DNA from: an uncultured Lachnospiraceae bacterium
GTDB lineage: Bacteria > Bacillota > Clostridia > Lachnospirales > Lachnospiraceae
DNA length: 39,710 nt
NCBI GenBank assembly: GCA_944381615.1
Contig: CALWLT010000025.1
Location: forward strand, 1 to 39,710
Reading direction: 5' to 3'
Part shown: in pieces, positions 11,149 through 19,975 of the stretch
Position numbering within the stretch: the first letter of the stretch is position 1
Layout: each line of letters begins with the position of its first letter
Notes under the pieces: generated by a model
What the model was told of the DNA's origin: nothing
The model's database searches: none
What the model saw: only the letters and a program-made list of their open reading frames with translations
Made by a program: the position numbers and the translations under genes

Positions 11149-13071
11149 TCACATCCCATCCTTTTCTGAGAAAATTCCCTGTATCTGAACCATGGGCGCG
11201 GCTTCTGCCACTAGATCCTCTGCACGGGGGATACGGCCTTCGACATTGTCGGCGAGCCAGTCCATCCGGATGATCTGTTCCGGATTCAGGCTTTCGCCCT
11301 CCCGGGTGCGCAGCCGGTGCGCCTGATCATAGATTTCCCCTGAAAATACAGAAAATTCGCCGGTTTCGATCTGTTTGCGAACCAGTTCGACCAGCTGCCG
11401 GGTGCGGGCAGGGACGGAGGCGGAGCAGATCAGATCGATCATACCGGAGGAGAGGCCCCACCAGTAGTTGATGGACTCCCCCAGGTAGGCGCCCGAGGTC
11501 CGGTTCCAGTTGCCGTTTAAGATGGTCTGCAGGATCCGCTGGTAGAACCTGCCCCAGTGCCAGATGGCGGTGGCCAGGCTCTGGCTTTCGCCGGCTTCCT
11601 GGTCATAGAGGCCGTACTTGCGGGGCGAGTGGAGCGGGGCCAGAAGATCGCGCCCGGAGACATGGCTGACGCGGGCGGCGGCAAAAAGCGCGCTGATGTC
11701 GCAGTTTTTCTCGGCAGACCAGGCCAGGTGGACGGTAGCCGAGGGATTGACCATGCGCACGCCCAGCGCGAAGGCGTTGATGCTTGCGGTAGCTCCGTAG
11801 ATGGGAAAATCGGCGATGTAGCCGATGTGATCCGTGCGCGTCAGGATGCCCGCAATCATGCCGACCAGGAATTTTGCCTCGTAAAGCCGGCCATAATAAG
11901 TGCGCAGGTGTCCGCTGTAGGTATTCAGCGAGCAGTTGAGAATTTTGATCTGCGGGTGGCGGATTCCGGCCCGGATGCTGGATCCGAGGAAACGGGGCGA
12001 GGTCGTGAAGATGACGGAACAGCCGTCGGCCACGGCCTCTTCGATGCGTGCGTCGCTCTCTTCCTCCGTCTCGATCCCGTCGTAAATATGGATGCGGACC
12101 CGGTCGGCCATGTGGTTTTCCAGATAATGGCGTCCCAGATCGTGACCGTAGGTCCAGTCGGAGCTCTCGGCGGTTTTATAGTAGAGAAAGCCCGTTTCCA
12201 GCAGCGGGGGCGCCGGCGCGATCAGCTTCCGGATCAGGTTTTTCTCCGGTTCCTGTTCCGGGGCCATGATCAGGCTGACGCTTTTTTCCCGGGACGGTTC
12301 CTTCAGATCCTCCCACAGGGTTTCCAGCTCTTTTCGCAGCGTCGCGGGACTCTTGTCGATCATGCCCGCATAGCCGTAGATGCGCAGGTAGAGAAGAAGG
12401 GCGTCGCCTGGCGTGACGTCCAGCGCCGCGCCGCCCAGGGCGGCAAATTCCGTCTCCAGGTGCAGCAGGCAGGAGGAGAAATCCCGGCGTTCTTCTTCGC
12501 TCCAGGGCACCCCGAATTCCTTGCCTGTGAGGCTGCACAGGCGGTGAAAGCCGCCGGGGCGCGAAAAATAGACGGTGTTGATGCGGGAAAAACGGTTGAA
12601 TTCGACGAATTCATAGTAGACGGCGACCTCGTCGGAACCGTCTTTGGCCGGCAGGATGCGCGTTACGTAGCCGGAGACGCTTAACGCCCCTGTGTAGCGC
12701 AGGACGCTGACGCGCTTGTTGCCCTCGATAATATAGTAGGAGTTCATGAATTCACAGGCAATGACCGGCTCGCGGATCCCCTCTTCGATGTGGGAGCGGT
12801 AAAGCGACGACCATTTTTCTGCGAATTCCGAGTCTTCGTCGAGCAGGGGCATAAAATTGCTGGCAAAGGCTTTCGTTCGCCCGCTGGTTTTCGTGCCTGC
12901 CACCAGCCGCAGCGGGATCTCGATCAGGCCCAGATCCGTCTCCCCAGCGGTGGCGGCAAAGGGGAGAAATTCGTCCAGAACCTTCGGGTACGGGTAGCGG
13001 CCCGCGGCGATATCCTGCCGGTAGGCCTTCTGCGCCAGCTTCCTGGCTTTGCTGTATTCGGGGACAGGCAT
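11149..13071 (-). CDS. ParB-like domain fused to BMP/PnrA-type ligand-binding domain, cytoplasmic
   Basis: 640 residues, ATG at 13071 behind AAAGGAGGGAAATCCC. There is no signal peptide or lipobox: the start (MPVPEYSKARKLAQKAYRQD) is polar. Residues about 50-140 resemble the ParB/Srx N-terminal fold, with an address-like segment GIREPVIACEFMNSYYII and EGNKRVSVLRY at 116-126 in the place of the ParB GERR-type box. From about residue 290 to 570 is a BMP/PnrA-type periplasmic-binding fold (VIFTTSPRFLGSS, YYGRLYEAKFLVGMIAGILT, IGYIADFPIYGATASINAFALG), which in secreted homologues binds nucleosides. A C-terminal tail of 50-70 residues follows. Lachnospiraceae relatives are usually named BMP-family substrate-binding proteins, but a secreted role does not fit. 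Function is unknown; an intracellular ligand sensor is my inference. It lies 18 bases after the AraC gene. Confidence 0.8.
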   Translation of the reverse strand: MPVPEYSKARKLAQKAYRQDIAAGRYPYPKVLDEFLPFAATAGETDLGLIEIPLRLVAGTKTSGRTKAFASNFMPLLDEDSEFAEKWSSLYRSHIEEGIREPVIACEFMNSYYIIEGNKRVSVLRYTGALSVSGYVTRILPAKDGSDEVAVYYEFVEFNRFSRINTVYFSRPGGFHRLCSLTGKEFGVPWSEEERRDFSSCLLHLETEFAALGGAALDVTPGDALLLYLRIYGYAGMIDKSPATLRKELETLWEDLKEPSREKSVSLIMAPEQEPEKNLIRKLIAPAPPLLETGFLYYKTAESSDWTYGHDLGRHYLENHMADRVRIHIYDGIETEEESDARIEEAVADGCSVIFTTSPRFLGSSIRAGIRHPQIKILNCSLNTYSGHLRTYYGRLYEAKFLVGMIAGILTRTDHIGYIADFPIYGATASINAFALGVRMVNPSATVHLAWSAEKNCDISALFAAARVSHVSGRDLLAPLHSPRKYGLYDQEAGESQSLATAIWHWGRFYQRILQTILNGNWNRTSGAYLGESINYWWGLSSGMIDLICSASVPARTRQLVELVRKQIETGEFSVFSGEIYDQAHRLRTREGESLNPEQIIRMDWLADNVEGRIPRAEDLVAEAAPMVQIQGIFSEKDGM

Positions 13072-13089
13072 GGGATTTCCCTCCTTTGA

Positions 13090-13956
13090 TCAGGCTTCGT
13101 CCGGATTTCCCGGCCGGTTTTTTTCGCGCCAGTGGCTGGGCGCGCTGCCGAAAATACTCTTGAACGCCCGGGAGAAATGGAGCTGGTTGGGATAGCCGCA
13201 CTGCTTGCCGATCTCATTGACGCTCTGGCTGGAAAAGCGCAGGAGCTCGGCGGCCCGGTTCATGCGGTAATACATGAGAAAGTGCTGCAGGGTCTGGTGG
13301 CGGTCCTCCTTGAAGATCCGGTTTAAATAGTTGCGGTTCAGGTTGCAGAAGGCGGCGATATCCTCGACGGTAATGGGGCTGGCGTAATTCTGCTCGATGA
13401 AAGAGACGGCCTCCTTGATATAAGAGTTTTTCATCTTGCCGGAGGCCGGGGGCTTGGGGGCGGCGGATCCCCGGATCAGGCTGTCGAAAAAGAGATAGAG
13501 ATGCCCGATCTGGTGGATGGGAGAGCGCAGAGGATTGTCCACAATATACATGATCTCCTCGCGGATGGCGTCGTAGTGTTCCCTCTTTTTGGTGCGGTAG
13601 ACGGGATGATCGAAATCCAGGCCGGCAAATTCCATGAATTCCAGCGCCTTCATGCCGTCAAATTCGATCCAGGCGTATTCCCAGGGTGTCTGCTTGTCGG
13701 CGTAGTAGGTATTGACCTGGCCGGGGCAGATGAGAAAGCCCTGTCCGCCTTCCAGCCGGTAAAGCCTCGTCTCCCCGGAGGAATTGTTAGAGCTTAAATA
13801 GCCTTTTCCGGCAAAAATATAGTGAAACAGATAGTGGTTGCGCTTGGCGGGGCCGTAGGAGTGAAGCGGGGCGCATTCCTCCCAGCCGTACTGAAACAGC
13901 GTGAGATCGATGTTTTTATCGTCCTGGAAGACGTCGAATTTAAAGTTCTTCTGCAT
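13090..13956 (-). CDS. AraC family transcriptional regulator
   Basis: 288 residues from ATG at 13956 (MQKNFKFDVFQDDKN) with GGGAGGAAGCC ahead; the frame continues upstream but without a ribosome site. The N-terminal 170 residues form an AraC-type cupin (HYLFHYIFAGKGYL, GQGFLICPGQVNTYYADKQ, WEYAWIEFDG), the sugar-sensing domain. The C-terminal 100 residues are the double helix-turn-helix: VEDIAAFCNLNRNYLNRIF and VNEIGKQCGYPNQLHFSRAF. It is divergent from the oligosaccharide operon at 14156 and is the likely activator of that operon. It also heads its own three-gene operon with the ParB/BMP and phosphoesterase genes. Confidence 0.93.
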   Translation of the reverse strand: MQKNFKFDVFQDDKNIDLTLFQYGWEECAPLHSYGPAKRNHYLFHYIFAGKGYLSSNNSSGETRLYRLEGGQGFLICPGQVNTYYADKQTPWEYAWIEFDGMKALEFMEFAGLDFDHPVYRTKKREHYDAIREEIMYIVDNPLRSPIHQIGHLYLFFDSLIRGSAAPKPPASGKMKNSYIKEAVSFIEQNYASPITVEDIAAFCNLNRNYLNRIFKEDRHQTLQHFLMYYRMNRAAELLRFSSQSVNEIGKQCGYPNQLHFSRAFKSIFGSAPSHWREKNRPGNPDEA

Positions 13957-13993
13957 GGCTTCCTCCCTGTCCCGTCCCCGCCGGCTCTGGCCG

Positions 13994-14083
13994 GAACCTG
14001 TTATATACCAAAATGATACCACACATCGCAAAAAAAGTATATATATTTCATATTGGTATATAAGGGAAGAACCTGTTTATATA
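13994..14083. promoter_or_regulatory. Candidate AraC operator: direct and inverted repeats between divergent genes
   Basis: GAACCTG followed by TTATATA occurs at 13994-14007, and GAACCTG followed by TTTATATA at 14069-14083, in the same direction and 75 bases apart (about seven helical turns). TTATATACC (14001-14009) is also the reverse complement of GGTATATAA (14055-14063). Paired sites flanking a regulator's own start and the target promoter are how AraC-type proteins often work. The link to this AraC is inference. Confidence 0.55.
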
Positions 14084-14099
14084 TTGATTTTGCCCGAAA

Positions 14100-14108
14100 T
14101 GCTATAAT
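14100..14108 (+). promoter_or_regulatory. Extended -10 promoter of the oligosaccharide operon
   Basis: TGCTATAAT (TG 14100-14101, TATAAT 14103-14108) lies 47 bases before the GTG start. There is no -35 box at 16-18 bases, which fits a promoter needing an activator; the downstream candidate AraC repeat ends 17 bases before the TG. Confidence 0.65.
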
Positions 14109-14155
14109 TTTGATACCTAAAATTGTGTTTATTTCATAAAAAAGGAGGAAGAAAT

Positions 14156-15448
14156 GTGAGAAAAAGGTACAAATTTCTGCTGCCTGCGGCGGCCGGGGCG
14201 ATCCTGCTTCTGGCGGCCGGGTGCAGCGGCGGGTCCTCCGACGGGAAGACCCACCTGACATTCCAGATCTGGGATGTCGCGCAGAGGGACGGGATGCAGG
14301 CCGTCTGTGACGCCTACACGGCAGAGCATCCGGAGGTGGAGATTGAGGTGCAGGTTACCAGCTGGAACGAGTACTGGACCAAGCTGGAGGCTGCGGCGAT
14401 CTCCAATCAGATGCCGGATATCTTCTGGATGCACACCAACGAGATCTTAAAGTATGCGGATTACGGCAAGATCGCGGATCTGACGGATCTCTATGATGAG
14501 GAGGATCCGGATTTCTTTGCCGCGCATTACTCGGAAGTGTCGTTAAAGAACGTTCAGGGCAGCGACGGGCGCTATTATGGGGTGCCCAAGGACAAGGATA
14601 CGGTGGGGCTGGTCTACAACAGGGAAATGTTTGACGCCGCCGGGGTCGCGTATCCCGATGAGACCTGGACGTGGGACGATCTGTGCGAGGCGTCGCAGAA
14701 GATCTACGACGCCACCGGGAAGTACGGTTACATGGCATACGGAGACGATCAGCTCGGCTACTGGAATTTCGTGTACCAGAACGGCGGCGCGATCCTGGCG
14801 GAGGACGGGATCCACGGCGCGTTTGACAATCCGGCGACCATCGACGCCATGCGTTTTTACATCGATCTGCAGAAAAACGACTGGTGCCCGGATCAGAACT
14901 ATTTTGCCGAGACGAGCCCGGGAACGGCGTTTTTCTCCGAGCAGGGGGCCATGTTCCTGGAAGGAAACTGGAATGTTCTTTCCGAGATGAAGAATTATCC
15001 GAACATGCAGGGAAAATGGGATGTGGCGGTCCTGCCCATGTGTCCGGATCCGGCAGAGGGAGACGGGCGCGCCACGATCTCCAACGGCCTGTGCTATGCG
15101 ACGTCTCCGACGGGGAAAAATCTGGAGACCGTAAAGGATGTGCTGCGCTTCTTCGGCTCGGAAGAAGGACAGCGGATTCAGGGCGAATCGGGCGCGGCGA
15201 TCCCGGCCTACATCGGGCTGGAGGACACCTGGATCAACGTGTTTGATCAGTTTGATTACCGGCTGAATGTGGAGTGCTTCGTGGACATGTTCGATTACAG
15301 CGTGCAGTCGGTCAACAACAAGTACCGCGCGACCTGGAAGCCGGACGTTACCTCGAACCTGCTGAAAATCTACTCGGGCGATCTGACGTTTGAGGAGGGG
15401 ATGGAGGCAATTCAGAACGCGATCAACGAGGCGGCAGAGGATGATTAG
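14156..15448 (+). CDS. Carbohydrate ABC transporter substrate-binding lipoprotein
   Basis: 430 residues. The start is GTG at 14156 (VRKRYKFLLPAAAG), behind AAAAGGAGGAAGAAAT. Positively charged residues 2-6, a hydrophobic stretch and the lipobox LLAAGC place the lipid-bearing cysteine at position 23. The mature part has the family-1 extracellular solute-binding fold: LTFQIWDVAQRDGMQAV, VQVTSWNEYWTKLEAAAISN, MPDIFWMHTNEILKYAD, YGVPKDKDTVGLVYNREMF. Many aromatic residues (WNEYW, YYGVP, TWTWDD) suit an oligosaccharide pocket. It is the first gene of the operon; the enzymes downstream point to raffinose-family sugars or sucrose as ligand. Confidence 0.93.
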   Translation: MRKRYKFLLPAAAGAILLLAAGCSGGSSDGKTHLTFQIWDVAQRDGMQAVCDAYTAEHPEVEIEVQVTSWNEYWTKLEAAAISNQMPDIFWMHTNEILKYADYGKIADLTDLYDEEDPDFFAAHYSEVSLKNVQGSDGRYYGVPKDKDTVGLVYNREMFDAAGVAYPDETWTWDDLCEASQKIYDATGKYGYMAYGDDQLGYWNFVYQNGGAILAEDGIHGAFDNPATIDAMRFYIDLQKNDWCPDQNYFAETSPGTAFFSEQGAMFLEGNWNVLSEMKNYPNMQGKWDVAVLPMCPDPAEGDGRATISNGLCYATSPTGKNLETVKDVLRFFGSEEGQRIQGESGAAIPAYIGLEDTWINVFDQFDYRLNVECFVDMFDYSVQSVNNKYRATWKPDVTSNLLKIYSGDLTFEEGMEAIQNAINEAAEDD

Positions 15449-15465
15449 AAAGGGGGATTTACAGG

Positions 15466-16362
15466 ATGGGAAATCAAGCAGCGCACGCCAGCAGGAGAGC
15501 GAGATCCGAGAGCATGTGGGCCTATCTGATGGTAGCGCCGACGGTCATCGGCCTGCTGGTGCTTAATATCTATCCGTTTTTTGACACCATTAAACTGAGT
15601 TTTTCCAAGACGCTTCCCTTCGGCCTCTATGAGCTGCAGGGGCTCGACAATTACCTGGAAATGTTTACCAGCGCGGAGTTCTGGCGGGCGAATCTGAACA
15701 CGATCTATTTCTGTGTGCTGACGGTGCCGCTGGGAATTTTTCTCTCCCTGCTGGTGGCGGTCATGCTCAACGCCAAAATAAAGGGGCGGGTGGCCTTCCG
15801 GGCGATCTTTTTCCTGCCCATGGTCGTGGCTCCGGCTGCGGTTGCCATGGTTTGGAAGTGGATGTTCAACACGGAGTACGGCATCATCAATTCCCTTCTG
15901 GGACACCATGTCAACTGGATTACCGATCCCGGTATTGTCATGGTTACCTGCGCCATCGTGGCCATCTGGTCGGCCATCGGCTACGACGCGGTGCTGCTGC
16001 TCTCGGGGCTCCAGAATATTTCCAAATCCTACTACGAGGCGGCCAGCCTGGACGGCGCGACCAAGGTGCAGCAGTTTTTCCACATCACGCTTCCCATGGT
16101 CTCGCCCACGCTGTTTGTGGTGCTCATCATGCGGCTGATGTCCTCCATTAAGGTGTACGATCTGATTTACATGATGATCGAGGAGTCCAATCCGGCCATC
16201 AACAACGCGCAGTCTCTGATGTACCTGTTCTACCGCGAGTCCTTCGTGACAGGCAACCGGGGCCTGGGTTCCTCGGTGGTCATCTGGACCGTGGCGCTGA
16301 TCGGCCTGGTAACGGCCGTTCAGTTCTGGGGGCAGAAAAAATGGGTCAACTATGAGGTGTAG
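15466..16362 (+). CDS. Sugar ABC transporter permease, MalF/MsmF type
   Basis: 298 residues, ATG at 15466 behind AAAGGGGGATTTACAGG, 17 bases after the binding-protein gene. Six predicted membrane spans, beginning with WAYLMVAPTVIGLLVLNIY. The EAA loop that docks on the ATPase is YYEAASLDGATKVQQFF at about residues 189-205, followed by ITLPMVSP. Length is normal for the shorter MalF-type permeases of Gram-positive oligosaccharide importers. It forms a heterodimer with the next gene product. Confidence 0.95.
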   Translation: MGNQAAHASRRARSESMWAYLMVAPTVIGLLVLNIYPFFDTIKLSFSKTLPFGLYELQGLDNYLEMFTSAEFWRANLNTIYFCVLTVPLGIFLSLLVAVMLNAKIKGRVAFRAIFFLPMVVAPAAVAMVWKWMFNTEYGIINSLLGHHVNWITDPGIVMVTCAIVAIWSAIGYDAVLLLSGLQNISKSYYEAASLDGATKVQQFFHITLPMVSPTLFVVLIMRLMSSIKVYDLIYMMIEESNPAINNAQSLMYLFYRESFVTGNRGLGSSVVIWTVALIGLVTAVQFWGQKKWVNYEV

Positions 16363-16376
16363 GAAAGGAGAGGCGT

Positions 16377-17213
16377 ATGAATTCATCATTAGAGAGATCG
16401 AGGAAGATCCGCACGGCCGGGATTTACGCGTTTTTTATCATCGGTTCGGTCGTTATGATCTTCCCCTTTGTGTGGATGTTCCTGACCAGCTTTAAAACGG
16501 TCGAGGAGAGCATGATCATTCCGCCTACGATTCTTCCGGCGCAGTGGCAGACGGGAAATTACGCAGACGCGATGGAATCGCTTCCGTTCTTCTCTCTTTA
16601 TGTCAATACGGCGCTGATGATTTTCTGGCGCGTGGTGTGCGCGGTGCTCTTTTCTTCCATGGCGGGCTATGCCTTTGCCAAGCTGAAATTTAAAGGAAAG
16701 AACCTGCTGTTTTCCCTGGTGCTGATCCAGATGATGCTGCCGTCGCAGATTTTTATCACGCCGCAGTATCAGATGCTGGCGAAGCTGGGGCTGACCAACT
16801 CGATCTTTGCGCTGGTTTTCCCGGGCCTGGTCAGCGCCTTCGGGACATTTTTCCTGCGCCAGGCGTATCTGGGAATTCCCGATGAGATTGCGGAGGCGGC
16901 CTACCTGGACGGCTGTAATCAGTGGCAGACGTTTGTGAAGGTCATGGCGCCGCTGACGAAAGCGTCCATGGCGGCCCTGGCCGTTTTTACGGCCGTGTTT
17001 GCCTACGGCGACTTGATGTGGCCGCTGATCGTCAACACAGACATCAACATGATGACGCTTTCTTCGGGCCTGGCGACGCTGCGCGGCCAGTTCAGCACGA
17101 ATTTCCCGGTTATGATGGCCGGATCGCTCCTGGCGATGGTGCCGATGGTCGTGCTCTATCTGTTCTTCCAGAAGCAGTTCATCGAGGGCGTGGCCATGAC
17201 GGGCGGAAAATAA
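16377..17213 (+). CDS. Sugar ABC transporter permease, MalG/MsmG type
   Basis: 278 residues, ATG at 16377 behind GGAAAGGAGAGGCGT. Six predicted spans; the first is YAFFIIGSVVMIFPFVWMFL followed by TSFKT, the usual MalG-family opening. The EAA loop is IPDEIAEAAYLDGCNQWQTF at about residues 165-184. The short spacing to the MalF-type gene (14 bases) shows one transcript. After the stop lie 96 non-coding bases with a modest GC-rich hairpin around 17225-17255, which may separate transporter from enzyme messages. Confidence 0.95.
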   Translation: MNSSLERSRKIRTAGIYAFFIIGSVVMIFPFVWMFLTSFKTVEESMIIPPTILPAQWQTGNYADAMESLPFFSLYVNTALMIFWRVVCAVLFSSMAGYAFAKLKFKGKNLLFSLVLIQMMLPSQIFITPQYQMLAKLGLTNSIFALVFPGLVSAFGTFFLRQAYLGIPDEIAEAAYLDGCNQWQTFVKVMAPLTKASMAALAVFTAVFAYGDLMWPLIVNTDINMMTLSSGLATLRGQFSTNFPVMMAGSLLAMVPMVVLYLFFQKQFIEGVAMTGGK

Positions 17214-17309
17214 CGCCGCGGGAACCGGCAGGACAAAAAGCCTGCGGGGCGGACGCGGCGGGACGGACAGAAGCGACGGGACAAGACAGAAAGACAGACG
17301 GAGAATACT

Positions 17310-19514
17310 ATGTCAATTCAATTTCATGAGGAAAGCAACACATTTATTCTGGACACCAGGGACACCTCTTACCGGATGCAGATCAGCCGCTACGGTAATC
17401 TGCTCCATCTCTACTACGGAAGGCGGATCTACGACGTCAGCCTGGATTACCTGCTACGTTTTCAGGATCGGGGCTTTTCCCCCAATCCCAACGAGGCGGG
17501 GAACGACCGGACGTTTTCGCTGGATTTTCTGCCGCAGGAATTTTCCACCGACGGCAAGGGAGATTACCGCTCCCCCAGCATTGAGGTGGAAAACGGGGAC
17601 GGCAGCTTCATCTTCTCCGGAAAGGTAACGGGACACCGTATTTACCGGGGAAAATACCGGCTGGAGGGAATGCCCTCCCTGCGGGCGGCAGAGGGAGATA
17701 CGGTAGACAGCCTGGAGATCCGGCTGGAGGACGCGGAGAGCGGCGCGGCGGTCATCCTGTGCTACAGCGTGTTTGAAGAAAAAAATATCATCGCGCGCAC
17801 GGCCCGCTTTGAAAATGCCGGGAGCGACACGCTGAAGCTCCGGCGGCTGATGTCCGCCACCGTGGACTACCGGACGGCGGATTACGATTTTATCTGTTTT
17901 TCCGGGCGGCACACGATGGAGCGGGAGTTTTGCCGGATGTCGGCCGAGCGGGGGGTGCACGCCGTCGGCAGCAGCCGGGGCGCGTCCTCCCATCAGTTTA
18001 ACCCCTTCGGGATCGTGTGTGAAAAACGCGCGGACGAGGACTGCGGGGAGTGTTACGGCTACAGCCTGATCTACAGCGGCAATTTCCTCCTGGAGACGGA
18101 GCGGGATCAGTTCGATCAGCTGCGCGTGAACCTGGGCATCAACCCCAAGAATTTTACCTTTGTGATAGAGCCGGGGGAAACGTTTCAGGCGCCGGAGGCG
18201 GTGTTGGCGTTCTCGCCGGACGGGTTTACGGGACTCAGCCATCTGTACCACCGGATTTTCCGGGACAACCTGATCCGCTCGCCGTACCTGCACGCGCCGC
18301 GGCCGGTGCTCTTAAACAGCTGGGAGGCGGCGTACTTCGACTTCGACGAGGAAAGGCTTCTGCAGATCGCCCGGGCTTCGCTGGATATGGGAGTGGAGCT
18401 GTTTGTGCTGGACGACGGATGGTTCGGCCGGCGCGACAGCGACAACTGCAGCCTGGGGGACTGGGAGGTCAACCGCAGGAAGCTGCCGGACGGGCTGGCG
18501 GGGCTTTCGCAGAAGCTTCACGCCATGGGGCTGAAATTCGGGCTCTGGATAGAGCCGGAGATGGTTTCGGAGGACAGCGATCTGTACCGGCGTCATCCCG
18601 ACTGGTGCCTGCGGGCGCCGGGGCGGCCGATGACGCGCGGGCGCAACCAGCTGGTGCTGGATCTGAGCCGCCGGGACGTCTGCGACTACCTGATCCGGGT
18701 GTTTAACGGGATTCTGGACGGCGCGCAGATCGAGTATGTGAAATGGGATATGAACCGCAGCATCTCGGACGTCTGCTCGGCGCTCCTTGACCGGGACCGG
18801 CAGGGCGAGGCCATGCACCGCTACGTGCTGGGGCTTTACCGGATTATGGACGAGATGATTCTGACCCATCCGGAAATCCTTTTCTGCGGCTGCAGCGGCG
18901 GCGGCGGGCGCTACGATCCGGCGATGCTTTATTATCAGCCGCAGATCTGGTGCAGCGATAACACGGACGCCATCAGCCGGCTGAAAATTCAGTACGGGAC
19001 TTCCTTTGCCTATCCGGTTCAGACCCTGGAGTCTCACGTTTCTGTCTGCCCCAATCATCAGACGGGGCGCACGGTACCGCTTAAGACCCGGGGAGTGGTG
19101 GCGATGGACGGGATCCTCGGCTATGAGCTGGATTCCACGAAGCTCTCCGCAGAGGAGAAGGCGCTGTGCCGGGAGCAGGTAAAGCGCTATCAGGAATATT
19201 ATCCGCTGATTGCGGAGGGCGATTACTACCGCCTGACGAGCCCCTACGAGAGCAGCGTGACGGCCTGGGAGCACGTGTCGGCGGATCGGAGCCTGGCGCT
19301 TATAAGCCTGGTGCTGACGGACCGGGAGAGCAACGGCGCGCAGCAGTACCTGAAGCTGAAGGGGCTTGACAGGACGGCCTTTTACCGGGTGCAGGACAGG
19401 GACGGGGCGTATTCAGGCGCGCTGCTGATGAATGCCGGGATTCCGCTCCCGGCCGGCCTGCTGGAGTATGAGGCGCTGCAGTTTACGGTAAGGAAGGTGC
19501 GGGACGCAGAATGA
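17310..19514 (+). CDS. Alpha-galactosidase, GH36
   Basis: 734 residues, ATG at 17310 behind CGGAGAATACT. Domain order is that of GH36 tetrameric alpha-galactosidases: an N-terminal beta-supersandwich (to about residue 330), the TIM barrel beginning PVLLNSWEAAYFDFDEERLL, and a C-terminal beta domain. The barrel shows LFVLDDGWFGRRDSD, GLKFGLWIEPEMVSEDS, the nucleophile D480 in YVKWDMNRS and the acid/base D550 in IWCSDNTDAISRL. The 70-residue spacing equals that of Geobacillus AgaN/AgaB (D478 and D548). There is no signal peptide, so it acts in the cytoplasm on imported alpha-1,6-galactosides such as raffinose, stachyose or melibiose. Its stop overlaps the next start (ATGA). Confidence 0.96.
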   Translation: MSIQFHEESNTFILDTRDTSYRMQISRYGNLLHLYYGRRIYDVSLDYLLRFQDRGFSPNPNEAGNDRTFSLDFLPQEFSTDGKGDYRSPSIEVENGDGSFIFSGKVTGHRIYRGKYRLEGMPSLRAAEGDTVDSLEIRLEDAESGAAVILCYSVFEEKNIIARTARFENAGSDTLKLRRLMSATVDYRTADYDFICFSGRHTMEREFCRMSAERGVHAVGSSRGASSHQFNPFGIVCEKRADEDCGECYGYSLIYSGNFLLETERDQFDQLRVNLGINPKNFTFVIEPGETFQAPEAVLAFSPDGFTGLSHLYHRIFRDNLIRSPYLHAPRPVLLNSWEAAYFDFDEERLLQIARASLDMGVELFVLDDGWFGRRDSDNCSLGDWEVNRRKLPDGLAGLSQKLHAMGLKFGLWIEPEMVSEDSDLYRRHPDWCLRAPGRPMTRGRNQLVLDLSRRDVCDYLIRVFNGILDGAQIEYVKWDMNRSISDVCSALLDRDRQGEAMHRYVLGLYRIMDEMILTHPEILFCGCSGGGGRYDPAMLYYQPQIWCSDNTDAISRLKIQYGTSFAYPVQTLESHVSVCPNHQTGRTVPLKTRGVVAMDGILGYELDSTKLSAEEKALCREQVKRYQEYYPLIAEGDYYRLTSPYESSVTAWEHVSADRSLALISLVLTDRESNGAQQYLKLKGLDRTAFYRVQDRDGAYSGALLMNAGIPLPAGLLEYEALQFTVRKVRDAE

Positions 19515-19975
19515 ACGATACGGTGTTTGAGTGGTATGCAAAATATGTCCCTTCCGGAAAGCAGCAGCTGGGAAAGGCGCTGCTCTGGTCGGCGGCGATC
19601 GTATTTCTGGCGGACGCGGTTCTTTTCTATGCGTTTATGCTGCTGCCGGCCGTGCTGGCCGGGGCGGGCGCGATCCTGTTTGCGGGAAGCCTGGATTACG
19701 AGTACGAGTATGTGTACGTCAACGGGGACTTTACCATCTCAAAAATTATCCGCCGGGCGAAGCGAAAGGATGTGTTCCGGGCGCAGCGCACGGAGATCGA
19801 GGAGATGGTCCCGGGCCGGCGCGCCGGGGAGAAAGGAGCGGATTTTACGTCCGGCCAAAATAGCGGGGCGGTTTACTCCCTGCGCGTCAGAGGCGCCTGG
19901 ATCGCGATCGAGGCGGATCCGGGATTTGTGGAAGAAATGAGACGGCAGATTCAGATACGGGCGGTGGGAACATGA
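19511..19975 (+). CDS. Small membrane protein of unknown function (DUF6106-like)
   Basis: 154 residues. It overlaps the alpha-galactosidase stop at its start and the GH13 start at its end (ATGA at both), so it is translated in step with both enzymes. A short N-terminal helix (VFEWYAKYVPSGKQQLGKAL) precedes two hydrophobic spans at about residues 22-57. The rest is cytoplasmic and includes LDYEYEYVYVNGDFTISKII, a pattern I recall from small Lachnospiraceae membrane proteins grouped as DUF6106; that naming is from memory. There are no catalytic motifs. Such genes are usually elsewhere on the chromosome, so its place between two glycosidases may be accidental or may indicate membrane tethering. 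Confidence 0.75.
   Translation: MNDTVFEWYAKYVPSGKQQLGKALLWSAAIVFLADAVLFYAFMLLPAVLAGAGAILFAGSLDYEYEYVYVNGDFTISKIIRRAKRKDVFRAQRTEIEEMVPGRRAGEKGADFTSGQNSGAVYSLRVRGAWIAIEADPGFVEEMRRQIQIRAVGT

Noticed and set aside
11557..12684. 375-codon plus-strand frame inside the ParB/BMP gene
   Set aside because: The minus-strand gene has clear domains and ribosome site; the plus frame has none.
17214..17309. Possible terminator or riboswitch between the permease and alpha-galactosidase genes
   Set aside because: Only a short imperfect GC-rich stem without a T-run; at most a weak processing hairpin within the operon.
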